From positions 145,289,001 through 145,353,000 of the forward strand of contig CM075354.1 of NCBI GenBank assembly GCA_037693485.1: a DNA stretch of 64,000 bases, read 5' to 3'. This DNA is from Kitagawia praeruptora. Taxonomy: Eukaryota; Streptophyta; Magnoliopsida; Apiales; Apiaceae. The position numbers and the translations under genes were made by a program. This document shows, one piece after another, positions 9,411 to 19,061 of this stretch. How positions within the stretch are numbered: position 1 is the stretch's first letter; the number at the start of each line of letters is the position of its first letter. The notes under the pieces were generated by a model. The model worked only from the letters and a program-made list of their open reading frames with translations, was not told the origin of the DNA and searched no databases.

Positions 9411-10554
9411 TGTATATACGCATATATACATACAACTATATATCAGAAAATAAACCTTCACAAAACTGAAAAGTGTTACCACGGTTGGAATCGGAATAAC
9501 AAGACAAACAAGAAGTTCTTCTACAACATCGCCGGAAAAATCCCGTAAGACACCACACGCGCCGGCGCGTGGGCGCGTGGGACGGTGCCTGGCGACGTCT
9601 GGTGGCGCGTGTGGGCGCGTGTTTGGTCAGTTGGCTTCCGAACTTCTGGGTTTGTCTTGTTTTCAGCTGTTCTTTACAGGTATGTAGGTTTTGTTTGGTT
9701 CTGGGTTGGATAGAAAAACAGATTTCTGGGCAGCTTGTTTTTCTTCTGTTGCAGTTGTGTTTTTTTTTTTCCTTCTGTAACTTGATTTGATTCCTTCTGC
9801 AAATTTGTTTTGATTTTGATTTGGATAGAGAAAGAAGAAATCTGGGCAGGTTGGTTTTTTTTTGTGTGCAGTTTGGTTTTTGTGTCTCTGTAACTTGATT
9901 TCTTCTTCAAATGTATTTCCCTAGGATAGAACACGCTCTGATACCATGTTAAAATGTAAGACCCTAACTATGCTAAGGAATGAACAACAGAAGGATTCAA
10001 TAAATTGATCTGTGTTATATTCTGTCTTATTTTACAAGATCTCTAATGAAGTCTATATATAATACAAGAAGCTGCCTAACTTCTGCACATATACGTAATC
10101 AACTACATCACTATTAGCACTGTAGATCGTAGACTTACTGTAGATCTTCTGACATTTGACAATTTTTTTATTCTGAGAGCTTTTAAACACATTTAAACTT
10201 GATTTTGGACGATCACCATAACTTTAATCCTGCCCATTTGTAATTCTGTGTGGTTCATGCTTCGAGTGTGCAAGTTCTCTTTGGGAGGGATTTTCTTTTA
10301 TATGCTGCCCTATTCTGATGCAAGAAACATGAAAGCCTGATTTCAGCACATTGAGGCATTTTTACGAGTGCTAAGAAGGGATATTCTGTTATATGTGTCG
10401 TGCTGATGTCTTCGATTGACTTTTATAAATATTATATCTCATTATCTCCTGTTTTAGATATGGATATGATTGGAAGAGAGAGGAGGCATATAAGAACCTT
10501 TTGCGAACTCATACTACTGCTGTTTCCTCGAGGATGCTGTACTCACTTGCACAG

Positions 10555-10980
10555 GTTTGGGTCACCTTTGCTTCTAGTTTGAGTAGATTAATGTATGATT
10601 TCAAAGTCTTAATCAAACTGAATCAATTAATGTATGATTAAAGCCTTTACTCCTTATGTGAAATGCTTCTAGGATACCGAATTGAATTTCCATTTGGGTT
10701 GTGTGAATATTTTGGAGTTCTTTCCTCTAATATTGTGAACAATTCGAGTTTAATTTTTAAAATTAAAATTATAAAGGCGTAATTGTCTTGAGAAGAAGAG
10801 TTAGGACTTTTTTTGTCCATGTGAGGCAGAAGTAGGACTACTATTTGATGTTGACAAATGATGTCAAACTGATTGAGCATATCTTGATCTTCTATGTTAT
10901 TGCTGACTTTGTAAAACATGTCTCTCGTCGTGGCATGGATGAGGTGGTTATGTTAGTGAGGAAGGAGGGTTGGGTCAAAA
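10555..10980. other. Intergenic gap, nothing recognised
   Basis: After the last PheRS-alpha exon I find no further synthetase exon, promoter or repeat. This is where the missing 3' half would be expected to begin. Confidence 0.5.
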
Positions 10981-11092
10981 ATTGAAACTGTGCTTAGGCA
11001 ACCCATCAGTCCGAACTTTAAACCGAATGATACACTATCATTCTGTTTAAAGTTCGGACTGATGGGTTACCTGAGCACGGTTTCAACTTTTG
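10981..11092. repeat. Small inverted repeat built from a FEX last-exon fragment
   Basis: About 47 bp at 10981-11027 (including AACCCATCAGTCCGAACTTT) is repeated in inverse at 11042-11090. It is a third, partial copy of the FEX last exon, in the same orientation as the gene. Confidence 0.75.
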
Positions 11093-11263
11093 CTGCAGAT
11101 TTCCACGCTATGAGACACAGCAATCGACCCGGGAGAGTGCATGCTTATGCACTAACTACAGTTTGTAGATCATTTGGTATGGGTATCTTTACACCCTATA
11201 CATGTTTTGATTAAAGTATATGACTAAAGGGTTACCCTTTCACTGCTTGCATCCGTGAAACCT
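11036..11263 (+). pseudogene. Inverted partial copy of the FEX last exon
   Basis: The plus-strand frame reads FGLMGYLSTVSTFAADFHAM then HSNRPGRVHAYALTT, close to the last exon of the minus-strand FEX gene (FGLMGCLSTVSTFAAEFHAM). Coding identity is roughly 85%. The last 51 bp (11213-11263) is a perfect inverted match to 11309-11359. A small indel near 11190 changes the C-terminal frame, so the copy is a fragment. Confidence 0.85.
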
Positions 11264-11359
11264 CTGCCCACAGACAACAACGACTCTGTCTGTGCCATGT
11301 GGGACATAGGTTTCACGGATGCAAGCAGTGAAAGGGTAACCCTTTAGTCATATACTTTA
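11213..11359. repeat. Perfect 51-bp inverted repeat with 45-bp loop
   Basis: The arms 11213-11263 and 11309-11359 are exact complements (for example TGACTAAAGGGTTACCCTTT). They extend with mismatches to 11036 and about 11537. The right arm covers the FEX stop codon and 3' end. Confidence 0.9.
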
Positions 11360-13953
11360 ATCCAAACAAGTGTAAGGTGTACTAGGAAACCCATACCAAA
11401 CGATATACAAATTGTAGTTAGTGCATAAACATGAGCTCTCCTAGACTGATTGCTATGTCTCATAGCATGGAATTCTGCAGCAAAAGTTGAAACCGTGCTA
11501 AGACAACCCATCAGTCCGAACTCCAAACCGAATGATACTGTATCGTAGGTTTGGGTTTTCACCTGCAAGATGAAAACAATTAAAATAATTAATGTTCTGC
11601 ATATTCCTATCATAAATTCAAATACATTAAGAAAAGAGAAAAAAGGATTCCCTGTCAAAGATTTGAGAGTAAAAATAAATGCAACAAGTAGACTACGCTA
11701 CATATACTGTGCCAGCAAAGGAAATCTCACCACTTTTTTAAATGCTGCAAGAACTGCCGTGATAAAAGATGCCAACACATTTGCAATCAACGTGCCGAAC
11801 GGAATCCAATGCAGGTAGCCATTTCTCCCAAGTCCCCTCCCATTGAGACTTGCCAAGTACCATCTCGTCCAGACCCCGAAGGGTCCAACCATGCAAGCCA
11901 ACCACAGTTGAGCTGCACTGCTGCCACCACTAAACTTTCTCTTCTCAAAAGCCCCAGTCACACACCAAAAGAGAGCCAGTACAAGTACAAACAAAACCGA
12001 AGTTGCTGCATGAATGTTGCAGTTATCCACAATCGAGTTCAATTTAGAACTTAAATTTTCCCCTCTGGATTGTGTGGTTGATCTTTGGAGAATCCCTTTG
12101 AATCCTTTCGCAGTCTCTATGCCAAAACTAATAGAACCTGCAACAAGTATCATTCCTGCAAAAAATACAAGTCAAGAAGTCCATCTTGAAAAGTGATGAA
12201 TGTTTAGTAATCAAAGCAGAGATTTGTAATAGTAAATCCATAAATAAGAAACCTAGTTGCAAGGAATGCAGAATATTCCAAGGCCATACTTTCCTAGAAC
12301 ATACCTCCAAAATAGCCAATTAGAACAAAATACCATTTGCCTTCAATACTGAGGTCAAGCATTTCTTGATTCCAACTACTGAATGTAGTCAGGCTACCCA
12401 AAAAACCAGTTGTCCATCCAATAGCCAACTGATCGGAGACTTTGGATATATCAGGTCTAAAAACAACACCTAACCAACCCATCAAAAATGAACCAACCTG
12501 CAAGAATATGCATGGGCTGAATCATATCTATAAAGTGTATGTATTTTTTATATAGTCAAAGTAAACTTTTGCAATGGATAGGTTGGAATGCTACCTATAT
12601 TAAGTATCAGTCTACACTACATGAAGACCAAACATGAGTTGTAAAAGCATGTACAAAATATCTGGAAAGATCTACCTCTTCTCTAAATGAGGATCTATTG
12701 ATAAAAACTATAGGGCAGGTTGAGACTATAGATATCTGAAGTTGTATTGTATATGTGATAGCACACTCACATAAGTTCGTCTGGACTGGTATGTTACTGA
12801 TCTAGTTTAAATCAAACGAGTGTTTAGATCACTTGCTATAAACTACTAGTGGATTATCCCATGCTTCTTGGTTTTGAGATTTGAATGCAATTTGTCAATT
12901 TGATATACAAGCATTTTCTTACTGAGGTGGCTGTATCTATGATTTTTTTTTTTGTGTGTGCACAATTGGGTGTGGGTGGATGGTGGGATAGAGAGAGGGA
13001 GAGACCATATTGGATGGAAGGTCGAGGTAATTGAAATTTAGAACACTTGTTGCACCAATACCATAAGGGCCAAAGAATTTCCGCAATCCAAACCTTGTTA
13101 AAACCTACAAATATTACATTAGAAGGTCAGTTTCTTACAAACTACTTTCAAGGTGTCAAAAAAAAATATTGAATAAAAATCAGCACATTAAAAATGAGTA
13201 AACAACAGTATGCTGCTACTTTTTAGAAGAATCTGATTTTCACTCTTCATGATAAAGAAAAAAATCATGGTATATGAACACAAGTCAAATTAGCTAATTA
13301 TCAGAACATAACGTACAGCATAGATCTGCTATAAACAAAGTATTGATGACTGAACATGGTTAGTTGATAGTATCACTGTGCAGATGGAAACTAAAGATAC
13401 AAGAAAAACAGTTTAACACTAATCATAAGATATACTCCTTGTCTTATAACCTCAAAGAGATGTGTAGCTTAGTGGTATTACCCCAAGGATTCCCCAAACA
13501 GCAAGGTGAGCAAGGCAAGAAATATACTCCAAAAACCATGGCATCTTTGGTTTAGTTTCCTGCAGATGGAAACAAGTCAGGACTCAGGTAGATACATTTG
13601 ACAGGAGTCCATAAAAGATGATTCATTATCACGAAGTAAAATCATAATCGAATAATGTTCCATCCATCTTCATTACACCGACTGTTTTCAATGCTGAAAA
13701 TCCTAAAAGAATGACAATGGCCTGCAAAGAACAATGATAAAGACGTAAGTTTAAAATTACAACTCACTTGGTTGCCATTGTGCACTGCTTCTTCTCCAAC
13801 TTGAACAGCAACATTATCATCTGAAACCTCGACATCCAAAGAGTGGATTATATCACTCGTGCTCAGAAGTGCTGGCTCAACCATAGCCGCTCTGTTTAAT
13901 GGTTCAAAACATTCACTTTGTGTAAGTTGCGTGTCACTACTCACACAGTCCAT
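11344..13953 (-). CDS. FEX: Fluoride export protein (CrcB/FEX family)
   Basis: Six exons give 1200 bp and 399 aa. In gene order they are 13768-13953, 13482-13559, 13006-13104, 12305-12497, 11731-12155 and 11344-11562. All introns are GT-AG and phases agree. The product is a two-domain fluoride channel of the plasma membrane that exports toxic fluoride. The N-terminal 62 residues are acidic and soluble. The first CrcB half holds YLDLPSNMVGSFLMGWLG and GFLGSLTTFSSW. A linker with a spanning helix follows. The second half holds GPFGVWTRWYLASLNGRGLG, GTLIANVLASF and GLMGCLSTVSTFAAEFHAM. The paired polar/phenylalanine segments (LTTFSSW, VSTFAAE) are the family's channel-lining signature. The start is the only ATG that opens the first exon; a 5' leader rich in GGAAGGAA lies above it. 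The 3' end is duplicated in inverse just downstream. Confidence 0.93.
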
Positions 13954-14159
13954 AACTTAAATTTAACAAACAGTACTGGACAGCAACTCAGACACTCGAC
14001 CAACAGCAGCAACAAACTCAGAACACGGCAACTCGAAGAAGTAAAAAGGACGAAGAGGGGTTGTGAGTTAATTGTGTTTTGCAGAGAACAACAAGAGAGG
14101 AAGGAAGGAAGGAGAATTGTGTTTGTGTTTAAAACGAAATAAACAAGGGAGGGGGGATT

Positions 14160-14487
14160 TTAAAGGAGAATTGTAGCTTATTTAATAGCTTTTGGATGTC
14201 GCACAATAAAAATTGCACTTTATGTAATACGAACAACATAAATCTAAGACAACAATAAGACATAAAGTTACATGAATCCCATGTAACCATGTGCCAAAAG
14301 TCGAGATGTCAAATATTATGAAAACAGAGGGAATAACACGGAAGAAGTTTATTCCAGGTAAATATGATAGACTAGATAACATAGTAAAATAAACACAGTG
14401 ATGTAATCTTAACTTTTTTATTATATCTTGAAAAGTTGAGTAACTTTTCTGCTTGTAAGCTATCACATGCAATCACTTTCACTTACA
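14160..14487. other. FEX upstream spacer
   Basis: AT-rich sequence between the FEX leader and the foldback element. It probably holds part of the FEX promoter. No clear TATA position was assigned. Confidence 0.35.
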
Positions 14488-14496
14488 ATTACTTAA

Positions 14497-16237
14497 GGCG
14501 CGCGGTTCTGGCAATTATTTGTCAGGAACGAGTTAACCAACATATAATTTAGACGCCATTGGATGAAGAAATGAACGGTCTAGATTAAAAAAAATTGGGA
14601 CGGTACTAGAGATTTCTCTACACGTAGCGTGGAAAGTTTCCGCGGTACCTAGGGTTTTGTTTAGCTGTTCTCATTTAATTTACATTATGCACACTTTTAT
14701 CATTTAATTTATAGTTTTCTAATTTATTATTTTAACTATGTTTTTTTATTACTCACAATTTTTTCAATTAATTCATAGTTTTTCATTTTCTTATTTTTAT
14801 TTTATTTTTCAATTTACCTATTAGACTAATATATTTTTCCATTTAATTTATGTAAAATACTAAACATAAGAATTTGATTATTTTTTTAATGAAAGAATGC
14901 TATTAAATAATTTGTTTATTGCTTTTTAAAAAAATTTGTATTATGGCTTATGAGTTATGACCAACAATAATGATACGACTTCTTGCTAAGTTTCTAAATG
15001 TCCAATAATTTTTTGTTATAAAAATCATAATTGATATTCTTTATTTAGCAACAAGTAAAAAAATATTATATTCTGAAAAGTAGTATTCTATTATTTTTAT
15101 ATCATAACTCAAAATTACTTTTAAAATTTCTATGTATGTATGGAACTTATCTGAAACTTGTTTATTCATTTATTTAATTGTAAAATGAGTTGGTATTTAT
15201 TTTATTATAATATTCAATATAATTCAAAATATTTTTTAATATATATATATATATATATAATAATCATCTTACTAAATTTAAAATATTCATTAATTTTATT
15301 ATTGGTTAATTAAAATGTATAGGAAAATATGATATTTAATATATTAGCTGCTATCAAATACACCATCACTCTTATTTATTATTCTTTTCTTCTTATTAAT
15401 TTTATTATTCAAGAGCATCTCAAAATATTACATTTAGTATTTTAAATCGTTGGGAAAAGGTTCATGTCTAGAAAATTTAAGAAAATCAACTTTAACTAGA
15501 TAATTTAAAAAAAGTAAAAAGTTAATGAAAAGTATATGAAGACAATATGTAAATTGAAAAATAAAATAGAAAAATATAAATAAAATGAAATATTTAAATA
15601 AAATATGTAAATTGAAAGAAAGTAAAAATAACAATTTAAATAAATGAATAAACAAATTACAGATATGTTCCATACATACAAAGAAATTTTAAAAGTAATT
15701 TTGAGTTATGATATAAAAATAATAGAATATTATTTTTAGAATATTATATTTTTTACTTGTTGCTAAATAAAGAACATCAATTATGATTTTTATAATAGAA
15801 AAATATTGGTCATTTCGAAACTTAGCAACAAATAAGTTATTTAATAGTATTCTTTCATTAAAAAAAATAATCTTATTCTTATATTTAGTATATTACATAA
15901 ATTGAATGGAAAAATATATTAGTATAATATGTAAATTGAAAAATAAAATAAAAATAAGAAAATGAAAAACTATGAATTAATTGAAAAAATTGTGAGTAAT
16001 AAAAAAACATAGTTAAAATAATAAATTAGAAAACTATAAATTAAATGATAAAAGTGTGCATAATATAAATTAAATGAGAACAGCTAAACAAAACCCTAGG
16101 TACCGCGGAAACTTTCCACGGTACGTGTAGAGCGTCTCAATTTTTTTTTTAATCTAGACCCTTCATTTCTTCATCCAACGGCTACTAAATCATATGTTGG
16201 TTAACTCGTTCCTGGCAATTGCCAGGGACTGTGCGCC
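14497..16237. mobile_element. Long foldback element, Mutator-type (9-bp duplication)
   Basis: A 1741-bp AT-rich palindrome. The arms run roughly 14497-15180 and 15630-16237 around a loop. The exact 9-bp duplication ATTACTTAA lies at 14488-14496 and 16238-16246. The ends read GGCGCGCGGTTCTGG and, in complement, GGCGCACAGTCCCTGG. Each arm holds a terminal small palindrome (CCTGGCAATTGCCAGG on the right), AACATAT and a CCGCGGAAACTTTCC hairpin half. No transposase was seen. The 9-bp duplication and long inverted arms point to a non-autonomous Mutator-like element. Confidence 0.85.
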
Positions 16238-16240
16238 ATT

Positions 16241-16415
16241 ACTTAAATATATGCTTTTCTTGTTGGGATTGAAAAGTATACATGATATATATTTCAAAGT
16301 TACTTCAAAGTAATTGTATGTGGTAAGTTAGAATATATAAAAAAGGTCGTACATGCAATCACTTTCGCTTACAACTACTTAAATATATGCTTTTCTTGTT
16401 GGGATTGAAAAGTAT
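16241..16415. repeat. Direct duplication (~135-bp period)
   Basis: ACTTAAATATATGCTTTTCT begins at 16241 and again at 16376. The preceding TGCAATCACTTTC phrase is also seen at 14469, left of the foldback element, which therefore split an older tandem copy. Confidence 0.7.
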
Positions 16416-17668
16416 GTGACATATATTTGGACTAATACTCCCAACATCACGACAATCACTTATTATTGTTAGATAGTACTTGCTACGATCCTAAGATTCT
16501 TTTTCACAATAATTTTCATCACAGGAAATAGATTTTTTATTTCACCAAGCACACAATAATTTTTAAAGATACTCGATTAATTATCATGTATATTATGTAT
16601 ACTACTAGCAAGTACAATCCCTAGTGGTTGAGTTAATAGATTTTTTATGTCATACCATAAAACTTTATGCCATAAGAACAACACAAATCAAGAACCATGA
16701 AAAATTAAATATAATATCCATATAAAGTTCCATGAACCTCGTACATCATGCTGGACCAATACTTAACGACAATCACTTTGAAATTGCTACATAGAATATA
16801 TACACAAACCTCATATGCAGCAAGATTAAGAACCTATTTGGCTATGTTTAAAATAATTATTTATAACTTAAATTGCTTAAAATGATAAGTAAAAAGTAAA
16901 AATTTTAAGTCAATTTCTAATTTATTACACAAACTGACATTTTTTGACTTAAAATTGAAAATGGCTTTAAGCCCTACTTTAAGCCGGTTACCAAAGTGGC
17001 TCTAAGTTCGAGTAGTGTTAGTTTCATGTCGAGGATAATCATATAATTTTGGTGCACAGAGTTTTTCATATGTTACAAATTTTAATTTTAGGTTATAATT
17101 ATGTTTTTCTATAATCATTATTTTTTATAATTATTTTAATTTTTAATTTAATATAAATTTAATAAAGACATGCATGATTTAAAATTTGTATTATAAAATT
17201 TTAAATGAAATATGTTGTTAATAGGTATCGAATCTTGATTTTTAGTGAAACAATTTAAATAAATATAATATATCTTATCATTAAATCTAGCGGTTCTTAT
17301 TTATTTATTAAAAATCTAACGGCAATATATTCTTGCAATATATTCAACCATTTGCCTTTCTATTTTTGCTAATACTATTACCTCTAGTCCATTATATAAG
17401 TTATTTGACTTTTTTGCACGTAAATTTAGATGTTTTGACTATATGTTAAAATTTAATATTTTTCAATTTTTCTTTTTTTCGAATACAAATATAATATTTT
17501 AATTTTTGTTTAAAAAAATTTTAAAAAATTATTACTTTAATTATACAGTCAAAGCACCTAGAAGTCAAACATCTTATATAATCAAACGCCTTATATAATC
17601 GAAAGTATTTGCCTTTCTTATACTGCAACCATTGTCTAAATAAGATCAGAAGTCAACAGGCATCCTTT
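16416..17668. other. AT-rich intergenic sequence with old repeat debris
   Basis: No gene was seen. 17050-17340 resembles stretches at 46080-46350 and, inverted, 59090-59350 that accompany Helitron ends. 17380-17570 looks like a decayed Stowaway-type MITE, with TTATATAAG and TGACTTTT near one end and CTTATATAAT at the other. Confidence 0.45.
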
Positions 17669-17673
17669 CTTAC

Positions 17674-18396
17674 TGTTAGAGGGAGAATATTGTATAACAA
17701 TATTTATGGAGGTTGCTGGATTTACGGAGCTAAATACGGATATAAAGCTTATAAAAGAAGAATAAGGGTTAGGGTTTGTGTGTATAGATGTGGCTGATCT
17801 TGATAGGTGATTTCAAGGGTGAAGTGTTTCTCATCCATATCAAGGTGCCTACATACCCTATTTATAGGGATCAAGCCATACGTAGTTCTTGGGTAGTAAG
17901 TTACCTAGCTGGGCTAGGGTTTTAGAGGATAAGTCATAGCCCAAGCCCACTCGTTTAGGGCTGATGTGGCAGTGAGTTGTTGATCCTATCCATGATCCAT
18001 GATTTATAGAAGGAAACCGATGGTCTCGCATGGACAAGAATGTGACCTCACAAGCGAGGCTAACAAAGATGCAGCATAAGCGAGGCATGCGACCTCGAGG
18101 GGTCGAGTCATGCGAAGCGAACCCAAATGTAGAGATACTCATGTGACCTCGCGGGATCTAGCCATGAGCCTTCTAACAGAGTGAGATAGCGATCCTGTGT
18201 TTGCAGATATAATGATAGCAAGAAGCGATCCCTTGTATTTGACAAGAAGCGAAGTGGCCCTCTAGTAAGGCTGGGCTGATTCCAATAGTGGGCTTTTAGT
18301 GACCCAATCTTCATCTTCGAGGCCCATTGTAGATAATGAACCATTAATTTAGCTAATTAAATCATGATAATTATTATGCCAGATTTGGGCATAACA
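17674..18396 (-). repeat. Tat element downstream LTR
   Basis: 723 bp, TGTTAGAGGGAG to GGGCATAACA on the plus strand. It is preceded by CTTAC. Confidence 0.9.
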
Positions 18397-18623
18397 ACTA
18401 CCCCCCGAGTCCATGTTGTCATTGAAAATGCGAGGTGGACTCAAAAAATTCAATGTCCCCACTCGCGAAGCGAAGCTGTGTTTTTATCATAGATACCGCC
18501 GTGGTAACCATTGCGACCCCAACCAAAGAATTTGAAAGGGTTTGACAGTTGTCATGTCTCGAGATGCACGTTGAATGGTTGAGATCTCGACACGTGTTCC
18601 ATGCCTTTCTCTCTCCTGACGTC

Positions 18624-18631
18624 TATATATA
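18624..18631 (+). promoter_or_regulatory. TATA box of the antisense gene
   Basis: TATATATA within CGTCTATATATACTCC, about 430 bp upstream of the antisense gene's ATG. CACGTG lies at about 18593. The predicted leader exon ends near 18779 before GTAAGTC. Confidence 0.5.
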
Positions 18632-19061
18632 CTCCTGTCATAATCATTTCCTTTTTCATTTTAACAAACACATTACCGAAGTGCTGCCAGTTTGCTCAAG
18701 GATCAAAAGCAAGAAATTTCTGAGTTCAACCTTCAGCGATCTCCAAGTTCTTCAGATTTCTTCAACCTTTCTTAATTAAAGTAAGTCTTCATTTCTTCCT
18801 TGATATTGAATATTGTTCATACTTTAATTATATGCGATGCGATCCCATTAGACTGCGATCCCATACAGCTAATTTATGCCTGCGACCCGTCTTCGTTTAG
18901 TTGAAATAGGAACCCCTTAGCTTAAGAATAACGATCCGATTTTTCCGAATCGTGAGCGAAGTAAGAACACATAGAGCCTCTGTTTATTTGTTCTTTTCTC
19001 CCTCTGTCCTCCCTTTGTTTTCTGTAAGGGCACACACTGAGTTACTCAATCTCTTTTGCAG

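Larger units (their letters stand above)
8060..10161 (-). mobile_element. Short non-autonomous LTR retrotransposon
   Basis: Two 215-bp LTRs (8060-8274 and 9947-10161) differ at only a few positions. On the minus strand they run TGTCAAATG to TTTTAACA. A tRNA-Met primer site (complement TGGTATCAGAGC) lies at 9935-9946, directly next to the upstream LTR. A purine-rich tract (complement of 8275-8290) lies next to the other. The flanks ACTTT and ATTTT match at 4 of 5 positions as a target duplication. The 1.67-kb interior has no gag or pol; it holds tandem repeats and long T runs. It lies in the PheRS-alpha intron between the fourth and fifth exons. Confidence 0.85.
81..10554 (+). pseudogene. Cytosolic phenylalanine-tRNA ligase alpha subunit, damaged partial copy
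   Basis: Five exons read as consecutive pieces of PheRS-alpha, which charges tRNA-Phe in the cytosol: 81-118 (VRKQMQMIFLQMG), 4719-4757 (FEEMPTHNYVES), 5633-5726 (SFWNFDALFQPQ, then HPARDSHDTFFLK), 7397-7481 (EPSTTKILPEDY to GGYGSRG) and 10458-10554 (YGYDWKREE to SSRMLYSLAQ). The phases join correctly and most borders are GT-AG. Two lesions are visible. A 17-bp tandem duplication in the third exon (5650-5666 and 5667-5683) shifts the frame. The donor after the fourth exon reads GG|TTAAG where in-phase splicing needs GG|GT. No exon for the C-terminal catalytic part was found between 10555 and FEX. The 5' part lies outside the window. The introns hold three LTR insertions. Family identity is strong. 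Pseudogene status is inferred from the two lesions and the missing 3' half. Confidence 0.85.

Noticed and set aside
10400..10582. A 60-codon plus-strand frame.
   Set aside because: It is the fifth visible PheRS-alpha exon read in the wrong frame.
13642..13767. Continuation of the first FEX exon frame past the donor, and an AG-flanked stretch reading AIVILLGFSALKTVG.
   Set aside because: Joining 13768 to 13559 gives the family sequence in phase; the intervening stretch has no family match and soon hits stops.
15434..15673. A 79-codon minus-strand frame rich in Phe and Leu.
   Set aside because: AT-rich loop and arm of the foldback element, low complexity.
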